Positions 11,375 through 22,257 of a DNA stretch of 64,000 nt are shown piece after piece. Positions within the stretch are counted from its first letter, which is position 1; every line of letters begins with the position of its first letter. The stretch comes from Dipteris shenzhenensis (Eukaryota; Polypodiophyta; Polypodiopsida; Gleicheniales). The notes beneath the pieces were generated by a model. That model was not told the DNA's origin, did not search any database, and was given only the letters and a program-made list of their open reading frames with translations. The stretch lies in assembly GCA_047967505.1 (NCBI GenBank), contig CM106540.1, one strand, 5' to 3'. The position numbers and the translations under genes are program-made.

Positions 11375-12231
11375 TCAAAATAAGTGGTTGTCTAAATCAA
11401 TATATAAAAAGAAAAACCTACCTAAGTCCTGCAAGGATAACTGTATCAGTAACTTGTCCTGCTGTGATTGCTTTGAGCAATCTTCTATTAGGATAAGCTC
11501 TTTGATTGACTCTGCATCTGCAAAACTTATCCTTACATCAAGTCCCAGTGTATGTAGATGCTCAAGAACATGTAGCTCTAGCTTTGCAGTATCTAAATTA
11601 GTGGATGAGGTATGAAGATGCTGGGTGTCCTTATATTTAATCCTTTGCACCTCCTCAAAGGCTATTTTTGCTCTTGTTTTTATTCCATGAGTCACTTGAG
11701 TGACTTCCTCTATAGCCACCTCATCTTGTTTTGGCATTCGAGCAGGTGGTATAAGCAAAATGTCTCTCATCTTCATGTCTGTCATATCTATAGCCTTCAA
11801 GAGTTTGTCGTATCTCCATCTCACCATCTTTAAAGTGGTGATATCTTTTGCCATGATTATCACCCTATGGCTGTGGGTTGCAAGAAGAAATGTATCTTGG
11901 AAAAACTCTATGAAAAAGTCATCAACAACTACCTGCAATGCCCAAATAGTTGTTCTTTGCCATCCGTATCCAAGGCCCAAAAAATTCATACATCACAAAC
12001 TTCCCTAACAAGCCTTTGAAAGGAACCTTGGGAATGTACATGGCTTTTTGGGCCCTTCTTGTGTCCATTATAGTATTGACCATCTGTGTAAATCTTCTCT
12101 TTTTTGCTTGTTGGAGAAGATGCATTTGGCTTTCCTTTTCTTGGGTGTGAATCCCGTCCTCTAGATGTTGGCAATTTTGCTATCGGGGGACCCCTGTTTG
12201 TCTTCCTGGCAATAGCCTTCATCCTTGCCAT
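11375..12231 (-). pseudogene. Histone H3-like protein with long C-terminal extension, frameshifted
   Basis: The start ATG (12231) gives MARMKAIARKTNRG. H3 begins MARTKQTARKSTG, so Lys4 and the ARK(S/T) context of Lys9 are kept. The reading then moves between frames: an alphaN-like block RRAQKAMYIPKVPF in a second frame, FQRLVREV back in the first, and from 11989 a third frame carrying the H3 histone fold. There WALQ...FFQDTFLLATHSHRVIIMAKDI matches the H3 core pattern of ALQ, a Phe/Asp/Thr-containing helix and RVTIMPKDI. About 130 open codons follow the fold, rich in charged helix-forming residues, where canonical H3 ends. At least three small indels make it a pseudogene unless some are assembly errors. 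Seen: the homology pattern. Inferred: an ancestral H3 variant with extension. Confidence 0.8.
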
Positions 12232-12276
12232 TGCAATTTATGATAAACTACACCTGAGATCACAAAACATGTCCTA

Positions 12277-12279
<3 letters not shown>

Positions 12280-12311
<32 letters not shown>

Positions 12312-12332
12312 TCTCTCTCTCTATCTCTATCC
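12280..12332. repeat. (CT)n microsatellite, slightly interrupted
   Basis: About 50 bp of CT dinucleotides with one CCC interruption, upstream of the H3-like start codon. Confidence 0.95.
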
Positions 12333-12670
12333 TCTGATGCAACTATCCCCTCTATGTACTTATATCCCCTCTATCCTCTGATGCAACTATTGATGGATAG
12401 CATGGAGTAAACTCTGCAATCAGTCTAGTAGTATTAATCTATCAAGGTCAACACGCTTGGGCCAAATGACAAATACTTGGGCACTTATGGATTCTAGATT
12501 GAAGCTGCTAAGGCTTCCTTAGCATCCCCACCCCCAGCAATTCTATCCTGCTACTTGTTTTGGGGTTTCATGGAATAAGATGATTTGCATCTATCCTTGT
12601 TTGTCTATCTCTCCCTCAGTTGAATAGGATAAAGAAGGGGGAGAGAGAGAAAAACAAAGTCAACTAATTT

Positions 12671-12881
12671 AAAGTCTCCATACTTAAGAGAGAAGCCAAT
12701 GAATAAAATGCCACTTGAGCAAATCATTTTTATTCAAACTACTTTATTCAAATTTGATAGTTTGGAGATGTCAAAGTTGAGCAAATAAAATGCCAAAAGT
12801 CTCCATACTTAAGAGAGAAGCCAACAAATAAAATGCCAAAAGTCTCCATACTTAAGAGAGAAGCCAATGAATAAAAATGCT
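12671..12881. repeat. Minisatellite, three copies of a roughly 43-bp unit
   Basis: The unit beginning AAAGTCTCCATACTTAAGAG and continuing AGAAGCCAAYRAATAAAATGCC occurs at about 12671, 12797 and 12839. The last two are in tandem. The first is separated by about 80 bp that repeats part of the unit (GAGCAAATAAAATGCC). Confidence 0.85.
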
Positions 12882-12965
12882 GCAATCACAGAAAATATTA
12901 AGTTAGAATTTTGTAAATCATGTTTGAAAGTACAAACTATGCATAAAAATAAATTAATTCAACTT

Positions 12966-13341
12966 ACCATGTAGTGTGTTATATTGCAGCTTGACCAGGC
13001 TTGTTTCATGGATTTTTCAAAAGTTTTTAGCTCCTCTTCTAATGCACGATGGTCACTCTTGGTCCATGTCATTTTGTCACAAAGTTTGAAAAGCTTGTCT
13101 AAGGATTTCCATACCTCTACTTTAACATTTCGAGCAAGACCATTTGCCATATCATCTTTAATGCATTATGCACATGTTCCAAACTCCGTATCTCACCTTG
13201 GAAACATATCTTCATCATCTACCAACTTTTCCCTTCTTTTTGTGGTTCTGATAAAAATGTTCTTGCTTTGACTCCACCAATTGACGGTTTGATAGGAACA
13301 TCTTTTCCATTTGAGGACTTCTTGATATCTGTTATGATATG
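12966..13341 (-). pseudogene. Transposase-like gene relic, 3' coding segment
   Basis: Downstream part of the minus-strand gene interrupted by the copia element at 13342. It reads IKKSSNGKDVPIKPSIGG, then shifts frame, and ends ELKTFEKSMKQAWSSCNITH before a clear donor (CATG/GTAAGTTG at 12966). The reading joins in frame with the segment ending at 21177 once the insertion is removed in concept. The identity of this region alone is unclear. See the segment at 21177-21615. Confidence 0.55.
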
Positions 13342-13699
13342 TGTGAAGAGAGTGGGAGAGAAGTAAGGAGTCTCACTTGCAGCTTTCTCACATACACAAT
13401 GGGGGAATACACACAAAGGTGGAGGCTGAAAACAGTTTTTCTCTTCTTAGTTGTGAAAGCCAAAAGATCTCTCTCTAAGTACAAAAGGAATAGGTGAACC
13501 CTATATGTGGGTCTCAAACCAAACTCAACTAACCTAGGTGGCATACTAACTGAGCCACTAACTAGAGTACATATAGATAGCTGTCATCCAGCTATTATTC
13601 ATGGGCGATGTACCAACCACATCTGCAACTAACAAGTCGGTGACATAAATGCACAATGGTCACCCTGGCATATCACAAGTGGAGCTCGATATCTCAACA
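13342..13699 (-). repeat. 3' LTR of the minus-strand copia element
   Basis: In element orientation it begins TGTTGAGATATCGAG, directly after the polypurine tract, and ends CTCTTCACA. 358 bp. The 5' LTR at 20837-21176 lacks the first ~23 bp. Confidence 0.9.
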
Positions 13700-16600
13700 C
13701 TCCCCCTTGAGCTTAATCCCAATTCCTGCACACCAAGCAGGTCTTTGAACTTGCACAGCTTCTCTATGCCCAATGCCTTTATGAATATGTCAGCTACCTG
13801 ATACTTTGTGTTGACATAAACTAGATAATAAAACCTACTAGAACCTTCTCCCACACATAGTGATAATGCACCTCAATGTGCTTTGTTCTAGCATGATAGA
13901 CTGGGTTATTTGCCAAGTGTAACATGCTCATGTTGTCACAATAAATGACAACTGGCCCATCTATAGACTGATGCATATCATAAAGTAGCTTACCTAGCCA
14001 AGCTACCTCACATGCAGCCATTGCTGCACCCCTGTACTTAGCCTCTGTGCTCGACAAGGCAACTGTAGGTTATTTCTTGCTGCTCCAAGTGACTGCAGCA
14101 CTCCCAAAAGAGAACACATATACACTGGTAGATCGTCTATCAGAAATACTACCAGCCCAATCAGCATCAGTGTATCCATGCAACTGTATCTCAACCCTAG
14201 TCTCATAAAATCGTCCATGCTACAATGTGGACTTCACATACCTCAGTATGCGTCTAGCTGCATCCAAATGCGCTTTCCTTGGAGCTTGCATCAACTGACT
14301 TACCAACCCAATAGCACAGCTCAAATCTGGCCTGGTACTAGTCATATAAATCAAACTTCCGACTATGCGTCTGTACATAGTAGGGTCTTCCAAAAGCTCA
14401 CATGCATCTACACTCAACTTCACCTTCTGCTCCAAAGGAACTGAAATAGGATTATAGCCTATCATCCCATATTTGGAAAGCATGTCCAATCCATACTGCC
14501 TCTACAAGAGCAATATCCCACTTGTGGATCTAATCACCTCAATGCCCAAGAAGTAACGCAGCTCTCCCAAATCCTTCATCTCAAACTTCTGCTTCAATAG
14601 CATTTTTACATGAAGGATATCTTCATCACTATCACCTGTGATGATCAAATCATCAACATAAATGACTAGCAGCATAATGCCTTTCTTTGTTTTTCTCACA
14701 TAAAGTGAGAAATTCGCCTTGGAAATCTGAAAGCCAATAGTGACAAGATACTGTCCTATCTTGTCAGACCATGATTTGGGTGCTTTGCTTCAAGCCATAC
14801 AAGGCTTTTTTCAACCTGTAAACAAACTCAGGATGAACAGCATGAACATAACCTGGTGGCTACTCCATATAGACCTCTTCTTGCAAATCACCATGCAAGA
14901 AAGCATTCTTTACATCCATCTACTGTAAAGACCATCCCTTTGATGCAACCATAGCAATGACTGCTCTTACGGTTGCCATCCTTGCAACTAGACTAAATGT
15001 TTCTTCATAATCGATGCCATATGTCTGTGCATACCCCTTGAAACCTAATCTTGCCTTGTATCTATTCACATAACCATCTGCATTGTGCTTCACCTTATAA
15101 ACCCACTTGCAGCCAATTGCATTCTTATCTTTAGGCAAAGGCACCAATTCCCATGTAGCATTTACTTCCAAGGCAGCCATTTCTTCATCCATGGCTTTCT
15201 CCCATTTTTCTTTTCCCATGGCTTGCTCAAAAGAAGTGGGTTCTGGTTAATGTATCACTTTGACCATATAGGCATAGTGAATGGCTGTAAATCCATCATA
15301 TTTCAACCTATCCATATGATACCTAGCTCTGGTAGACCTGTACAAAATATAATCACTACCAGGCGCTCTCAAACGTCCCTTGTCTTCCTCACTCTAGGTG
15401 TAACAATAGAAGATATACCCAACTCATTATCAAGGCTCTATTCTGAGCCACTAGATTCACCATCCACATAAGAGTGACCTATATTCACATCAAACATGGG
15501 CTGATCTACTTTCTCTTTTCCTTTTTGTGATACTTGCACACCACTATTTGCATTGCTTTGAGGAGATCCTCCTTATCTCAATCTGCCTGTCCATGGCGAA
15601 GTATGTGAACCATTGCTAGAGGACACTACAAGTCCACTAATATTTTGTGATTACTGCTGTGAATTCTGTGTAGCATTACCATTTTGTGCATCTACATCAT
15701 CAATCACATTTTTGTGTTTATACCTACTGCTCATCTCATAAAAAACAACATCTCTGCGTACTGTAAACTTACGAGTAGAAGGGTTATAGCATCTATACCC
15801 TTTTTCTTACAGAGAATAACCAATAAAGATGCACTTCTCAGCTTTTGGATCCAACTTGGATCTCAACTCACCTGGCACATGAACATAGGCAATGCAACCA
15901 AAAACTTTCAAATGAGAAATATATGGTTTCCTACCAGTATACCTCTCCTTTGGTGTCATGCATGTATTGCTACAGTGGGAGTCCTGTTCATTATGTAGAT
16001 TGCTGTAGCAACTACTTCAACCCAATAATAATCTCGCAGGTCTTTTTCGTTGAGCATGGCACGAGATACCTCTCCAATATGCCTCTTTTTCCTTTCTACA
16101 AGTCCATTTTGCTGTGGGGTATGACTGCATGAATATTGCTGCTTTATGCCATGCTCCTCCAGGAACCTTGTAAACTCATTTGAGAGGTACTCTCCCCCTC
16201 CATCTGACCTTAGGCATTTTATTTGCAGGCCTATTTCTTTCTCAACCATAGTTTTAAAAGCTTTGAAATGCCCAAACACTTCACTTTTATTTTTCATAAA
16301 ATACACCCAAACTTTTATGCTGTAGTCATCAATGAAAGTGACAAAATAATGATAGCCTCCAATAGATGCAGCTTTAGTACTCCACACATTAGAGTGGATT
16401 AATTCCAATGGCCTCTTACTCTCTTGAACATGTCTAGGAAATGATTTCCTTGCATGTTTTCCAAATTGACAGGCTTCATATACCTTATGCATTTCTGCAA
16501 CCTTGAACTTAGGCAATCCTACAACAATATTTTGGGCCTACATTAATTGAAGTCGCTGTACATTAACATGACCAATGCATTTATGCCAGATGTCAATATC

Positions 16601-17427
16601 TGCAATTACACCGGTCCCATGTGCAAACATTGCTGCACTCAATTCAGGCATGTCCAGTTCCAACGTAAACATCGTGCCCTTCTTCTTCCCTTTTGCTATC
16701 AAGTGACCTTTATTTTTCATATCCTCAACAAAGCATCCATGAGGATTAAATCTGACCTGCAAGCCCTGCTCAACCATTTGACCAATAGAAACTAGGTTCT
16801 TGGTGATATTCGGGACATGAAATACATCAGACAGGTAGTTCTTTTTCCCATCCTACATAGACAAAGAAATTTTACCAATCTGCACAATAGGATGTGCAGT
16901 ATCATCACGAGTCTCCACAAATCCTAGTCTTTCCATTTTCCTTGCATCCTGCAGCATGACCTGTCATGTGGTTTGATGCACCTGAGTCAACATGCCACAC
17001 ATCATTGCTTTCTTCTGCACTTGTCACAGAATTGGTCATGTGCTGCACCATAAACAAATGCTCATTTTTGTCATCACCCTATCTACTAGAGGATGCATAA
17101 TTGCCTTGCTGCAATTTTTCAATCATGATGTCATTCTACTTTTTATAGCAGTCTATAACCATATGACCCATTTTACCACTGTAGTAGCATTCAACATTGC
17201 TGTTTCCATTTTGGCCTCTCTACCATCCACCACAACCTCTTTGGCTCCCCCTACCTCTAAGGTTACCACGTCCTCCTCCATAGGATTGGTTTTCTTGAAT
17301 TTGTTGCATATTCTAATTTCTGCCACGGCCTCTAGATCGGCCTGCTCTACCTCTGCCTCTACCTCTGGCAGCATTTGAGTAGAAGATAGTTTCTTTTGAA
17401 GTTCCTCCTGAAGAAGATGCACCACCA
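13700..17427 (-). pseudogene. Copia pol region (protease, integrase, reverse transcriptase, RNase H)
   Basis: Read from 17427 downward: a zinc-knuckle-like block; the protease motif DSGASNHM (about 16990); a pre-integrase domain ending in a decayed HxxxH region (about 16560); the integrase core with FVTFIDDYS, LRSDGGGEY and TPQQNGLVER (16516-15956); reverse transcriptase with WELVPLPKDKNAIGCKWVYK, FLHGDLQEEVYM and YVDDLIITG (15219-14500); and RNase H with ALSSTEAKY, YCDN and ARTKHIE (about 14160-13830). At least eight stops or frameshifts break it. Catalytic YVDD is intact. Not translatable as one protein. Confidence 0.92.
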
Positions 17428-17762
17428 TGTTGAGATATGGTGCCACGAGCACATAGATTAAAGGTTAAGGTATGGTATAGGAAAGAATTAAAGTAGCCAC
17501 CCTAGGATGTGGACTACATGATGTGGAGATGTGGATTGAGGATGTCCACAAGGAGAGATGTGGATGAGAGGATCCCACATGGTTGACTATTCTAAAGGCT
17601 CTCTCTATATAAGAACTCTATCATGTATTGTTGAACATACATTGCAAGAGATATAGATTTGCTATCTCCCTCTCATGTCTTATTTAGTGTGCTTTGAGCC
17701 TCCTTAGTTCTTCTGCTAATCTTGTGTGCACTAGGTTTAGCACAATCTTACATTCTTTCTCA
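17428..17762 (+). repeat. 5' LTR of the nested non-autonomous element
   Basis: 335 bp, TG...CA. It carries a TATA-like CTATATAAGAA about 150 bp before its end, a probable LTR promoter. Confidence 0.92.
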
Positions 17763-19428
17763 TGGTATCAGAGCATAGGTTTAGCTCTCCTAGTTTCGAG
17801 AGAAATCCAACTTCTTGAGAGAATTCCATTCATTGCACTTCTTCTTGAGAGATCTTGGAGAAGGAGATTATTGAGAGTGTGAGGAATGTTCTAGAGAGAT
17901 TATATCTCTCTATCCTAGTCTATGATTGGCCCAGTGAGCAATCCTCCCACAATTCAAAGCGCCAACCGAACAAGTAGTATAGCTGAATACGACTCTACCT
18001 AAGGCTTCAGATCAAGAGACCTATCCTAAATCTCACTAGCTATGCACAGCCAATGGCCGACTGCCAAGATTGCAATTTCCTTTTTGGTGGCATCGATAGC
18101 CAATGGAAGCACTCCTGTAGCCTCTTATTCAAGATTCAGAATCAAACAACTCAGGCAAGGAACCCCTCTTGTAGATAGGAGAGTACTCACGCTCCCCCTT
18201 TGACTCTCAAACCTTGTGCTGTCATGCAGACTCAAACCGTAGCTCATTGATTGCAAGCTCTCCTCCTTGATGAGTATCGGCGGTGCCATTCGTCCCAGGT
18301 AGGCCTTCATTATCTTCCTGTAATTTGACAGGCAACCTTTGCAAACTCAACCCAGCCCGCTGCCTAGACTCAACGAGCTTCTGCCAACGACCTCCAGCTT
18401 GGATCTGCAGCGGCTCCTTCTGCCAGTACGCAATGTCCACAGCCCTCAATAGCCACTGGTAGTGCTTCTCCATGGCCTCCATCTCCACCACAACCAACAA
18501 CGAACTGCGCCAATGCCAAGCAATGCCAATGGAATCCGACGACGACTAGCAGCTGCTCCAATATCAAAAACCTACACAAGCAAGTAGCATGGGCAGCGAG
18601 GTGTTAGAAGAAGCTGAAGCACGAGGAGGAAGCACTTGTTGTCGCCACCCCAATATCTCTGCAAAGATTTTGATCTCTAAGGTGTAGATCTTAGGGTTAG
18701 GCTAAGGTTACCATGGTTAATAAATTGACACATGGTAGATAAGCCACTTAGGTCCCAAAAGACCTTATGGTTAGTTAAATGCCACATCCACCTAAGCATA
18801 GTGCCATACAAGCATATTTGTGTAAACAGCATATGAACCTATGTGCCACATCATCAATTGCCTCCCTTCTTGATCAAAACTTTGACAAGCCGTAACTTGC
18901 AATCCAGGAGGAATTTGCACACGCTCTGAAAAGAAAAAGTGATCGTTTTTCCAAGCTCTATGCACCTGTCAAATCAAAATCATTATATGCAATTAGACAC
19001 TGCCAATATTGAAAGAAATCAATTGGTAAGACCTTTGCAACAAATTAAAAAGCAACGCATGAATGCAAAAAGCATGCCGAAAGCACAAATGTATGAGATG
19101 ACCATAGCCGGAAACATGGCATCCACACATAAAGCATTAAGGCACATGGAAGAACAAAGCAACATGCATCAAGCTACATCAAGTAAAGATGCAAATGCCA
19201 TCGACTTGAAGCATTGAAAAGCAAAAAGCCTTGCCAACCTTGCCTATGTTTTGTCATCAAGCCTGACCACCTGAGAGTAGCTATGAAAACACCCATGGGA
19301 GGTATTGACATGTAGAAACCACACTTAACCACCTTAAGTAGTAATGCATGCACTAAGTGGAGGTGATGGAATGTAACTCACATATGACCACCTTGTAGTA
19401 GCCAAAGGATCATGGCACCAAGGGGAGG
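17763..19428. other. Interior of the nested element, no retroviral-type domains
   Basis: No retroelement protein motif in six frames. A GC-richer patch at about 18220-18620 has open minus-strand frames (92 and 69 codons, overlapping in different frames) including EKHYQWLLRAVDIAYWQKEP. It contrasts with the AT-rich remainder and could be captured host sequence; I do not recognise the gene. A short plus-strand open frame at 18939-19217 shows no known motif. Confidence 0.6.
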
Positions 19429-19763
19429 TGTTGAGATATGGTGCCATGAGCACATAGATTAAAGGCTAAGGTATGGTATAGGAAAGAATTAAAGTAGCCA
19501 CCCTAGGATGTGGACTACATGATGTGGAGATGTGGATTGAGGATATCCACAAGGAGAGATGTGGATGAGAGGATCCCACATGGTTGACTATTCTAAAGGC
19601 TCTCTCTATATAAGAAGCCTATCATGTATTGTTGAACATACATTGCAAGAGATATAGATTTGCTATCTCCCTCTCATGTCTTATTTAGTGTGCTTTGAGC
19701 CTCCTTAGTTCTTCTGCTGATCTTGTGTGCACTAGGTTTAGCACGATCTTACATTCTTTCTCA
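19429..19763 (+). repeat. 3' LTR of the nested non-autonomous element
   Basis: 335 bp, identical in length to the left LTR, seven substitutions. Preceded by AAGGGGAGG and followed by the target duplication CACCA. Confidence 0.92.
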
Positions 19764-20820
19764 CACCATTTCTCTGCTCTTCAGAAATTAAAAGAGCAAT
19801 CAACTACTCAAAATCAGAAAATTTTTCACGGACGGCAATGGATGTCCGAAATTGTGCATAATCCTTTCCAAGACCATTCAAGGTCACAAAAACAAAATCA
19901 TCATCTTGCACTGGTGACCCCAATCGAAGCAAGTGCATCTGCAATCTTCTTCACCTTCATGTGGTAGCCATTGATGCTCATATTTTCTCTCTACACATTA
20001 TGCAACTCGTGCTTGAGCTGCATTTTCCTGGCTTGTGTATTTGTGCTATACATTTTTGTCAGAGTATCCCACGCCTCCTTCGGCGTGCTTGCATCCTGAA
20101 TATGCACAATAGAATCTGAAATACTGATAAATAGCCAATACATAACTTTTTGGGCTCTCTCATGCCTGCCTTTAAATGCTTGCAAGTCCTATTGATTGGG
20201 AACATTAGGAATAACTGGTTCTTGTTTAGCTCCAGTTATGAACTCCCAATAGCCTTTTCCCTTAAGGAAATTTGTCATTCTAAACTTCCATGCTTGGAAG
20301 TTGTTCTTGTCAAGCTTTTCAGTGACTATCTATGAAGACTATCTATGAAAGAGCATTAGACACCATTACAAAACACTGCAAAAATATTCTCACTGCAAAA
20401 AACACAACTTCTGTCTCACAAGGGCAAATTTGCAAAACTTACGAAAGTGGTATTTGACCACACAGTCACTTCCTAGTGATGATTTTGCATCAAGCAATAA
20501 GAATGATTCTGTCACTCCCAATATCTCAGCGCATAGGCATATGATGCAATTTCTGCGGTAACTTTTCACTGACCTGTGGAACAATGGTTGTACAGCAAAA
20601 ACAGGGCACTTTTTTGAGTGCCTGCGGAAAGCTTCTGCCACCAAAATGGGCCTCTTGCCACACCGCGAAGGGCGTCCCAATTTGAGACAATGCACTCTTA
20701 CACTTTCCAGCTATGCTACCTCCAAAGATTTTCTCCCAAAGTAAACAAAGGAAAGCAACACTGATCCTCTTACCAAGACACCGCGAACTTGGTTTGCTTT
20801 CTTGAGCTCCTTATCATGAA
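19764..20820 (-). pseudogene. Copia gag region (5' part of the minus-strand element)
   Basis: The minus-strand frame at 20185-19991 carries the conserved copia gag (UBN2-type) segment AWDTLTKMYSTNTQARKMQL. The leader between the primer-binding site (20825-20836) and gag is closely matched by the plus-strand fragment starting at 49374. The nested element splits gag from the zinc knuckle. Other frames contain stops. Confidence 0.85.
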
Positions 20821-20824
20821 CCGA

Positions 20825-20836
20825 GCTCTGATACCA
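20825..20836 (-). other. Primer-binding site (initiator Met tRNA) of the minus-strand copia element
   Basis: TGGTATCAGAGC on the minus strand, directly after the 5' LTR end (CTCTTCACA). This is the usual plant copia priming sequence. Confidence 0.92.
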
Positions 20837-21176
20837 TGTGAAGAGAGTGGGAGAGAAGTAAGGAGTCTCACTTGTAGCTTTCTCACATACACAATGGGGG
20901 AATACACACAAAGGTGGAGGCTGAAAACAATTTTCCTCTTCTTAGTTGTGAAAGCCAAAAGAACTCTCTCTAAGTACAAAAGGAATAGGTGAACCCTATA
21001 TGTGGGTCTCAAACCAAACTCAGCTAACCTAGGTGGCATACTAACTGAGCCACTAACTAGAGGACATAAAGATAGCTGTCATCCAACTATTATTCATTAG
21101 CGGTGTACGAACCACATTTGCAGCTAACAAGTCGGTGACATAAATGCACAACGGTCACCTTGGCATATCACGAGTT
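20837..21176 (-). repeat. 5' LTR of the minus-strand copia element, truncated at its outer end
   Basis: Matches 13342-13681 with about 16 substitutions, then homology stops at ACTCGTGA near 21176. The outermost ~23 bp present in the other LTR are missing, so a target duplication can no longer be read. Confidence 0.88.
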
Positions 21177-21615
21177 TCCTCCATGGAGACCCATGTCCAA
21201 TAATACTTTTTCTAATGTAGCAATTGCTTTCTTCCTTCTTTTTTTGGGTTGAAGCTTCCAAGAAAATACAATGTACAAAAAGACCAACTTTTCGATGATT
21301 CTACATAAAGCATGCAATGTGCATATATGTACATTACACAAAGGAATATCAAGAACTGCTTTGAATTCAGGATCAACCTTGTCCCTATTAGGAGCTTTTC
21401 TCCACCATTTAGGATCCATGACTTGGGTTGGCTCCTTGCAGTAAAGGCATGTAGATTTTGAATTACCTCCTTTGCTTATGTTGAACATACATTTGAGGGT
21501 CTTGAGGTCCCCTGCCATATGCCAATCAACTTGGAAATCACCTTTGCCTTCAACATGAAGTTGCCCTCCTTGAACTTGGTTTTTGATGATTTTTGGTATT
21601 TTGATATGGTGAAAC
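21177..21615 (-). pseudogene. Transposase-like gene relic, central coding segment
   Basis: An uninterrupted minus-strand frame joins upstream to 26926-26965 across a copia insertion and downstream to 13341 across the other. It contains DFQVDWHMAGDLKTLKCMFN, a CLYC pair, a DPEFKAVLDIPLCNVH stretch and an HALCRIIEKL helix. An Asp followed by a Cys pair and a His/Leu helix resembles RNase H-fold transposase-like proteins with an inserted zinc site. That assignment is tentative and I cannot name the superfamily. No in-frame stop over about 145 codons, despite two insertions into the gene. Confidence 0.6.
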
Positions 21616-22187
21616 TGTTAGATATCAATGCTCCACTCTCGTATAACTATGCAGGAACCAGCTAACTCTACTTGTAAGCCCCCAATATGAGGAAAAGGCA
21701 TTTGAGTAGCTCGGTTATCCAGTAGGTCCTGGTTTGGACACCAGATGGGGGCCATGTGTGGCCTGATGGCTGGACGACTTCAGATAGAGTTGGCACACTG
21801 CCCACTAGGCTACTGCACCGGTTCTATCGTGTGGTCGGTGGCCTATTTCGGGACTGACCCCCAGTCGATCATTTTGGGCGGACTGGGTCGGTCACCCAAT
21901 TGGGTCTAATCGACTACTACTGGTGGCTATATAAGAGCAAGCCTGTGAAGCCCATTTCATCACTAGCTACAGCAACCCTGATTCCTTAGCATCCAGCCTC
22001 TATCCTCTACTGTTTCCAGCTCGCCATCGAAGCTTCTTTCACAAGAGCGCACGGTTGGGAGGCAGCGCCATCTATTGTATCAGTTCTATAGTAATCAAAT
22101 TTTTTATTTTCCATACTATCTGCTTTTCTCTCTGGCATACGAGATCCTGTTATCTATTGAGCACAGACGTTGTATTGTTTTCTTACA
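21616..22187 (+). repeat. 5' LTR of the plus-strand copia element
   Basis: 572 bp. A TATA-like GGCTATATAAGAGCAAG lies about 260 bp before the end. A deletion of about 160 bp relative to the right LTR occurs after CACTAGGCTAC near 21812. Confidence 0.9.
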
Positions 22188-22199
22188 TGGTATCAGAGC
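22188..22199 (+). other. Primer-binding site (initiator Met tRNA) of the plus-strand copia element
   Basis: TGGTATCAGAGC immediately after the 5' LTR. Confidence 0.92.
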
Positions 22200-22257
22200 T
22201 TGGGCTCTAGCAAGAAGATGTGACAGTGTGTTTCTGTTTGCGAGTAGATTGTGAGAG

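Larger units (their letters stand above)
17428..19763 (+). mobile_element. Compact non-autonomous LTR retrotransposon nested in the copia element
   Basis: Two 335-bp LTRs (17428-17762, 19429-19763) start TGTTGAGATATGG and end TTCTTTCTCA. They differ at 7 positions (2.1%), nearly all transitions. A perfect 5-bp target duplication, CACCA, flanks it (17423-17427 and 19764-19768). A primer-binding site TGGTATCAGAGC starts at 17763, immediately after the left LTR, and a polypurine tract AAGGGGAGG abuts the right LTR. The 1.67 kb interior has no gag, protease, integrase or reverse transcriptase. Copia-like by PBS and 5-bp duplication. It must have been mobilised in trans (inferred). Confidence 0.95.
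13342..21176 (-). mobile_element. Ty1/copia retrotransposon, minus strand, split by a nested LTR element
   Basis: LTRs at 13342-13699 (3') and 20837-21176 (5') differ at about 16 of 334 aligned positions (about 4.8%). A primer-binding site complementary to initiator Met tRNA (TGGTATCAGAGC on the minus strand) lies at 20825-20836, and a polypurine tract (CAAGGGGGAG) abuts the 3' LTR. Domain order on the minus strand is gag, zinc knuckle, protease, integrase, reverse transcriptase, RNase H. This is the copia order. The first ~23 bp of the 5' LTR are missing and no target duplication is found. Internal stops and frameshifts are frequent. It interrupts a transposase-like gene relic. Confidence 0.95.
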
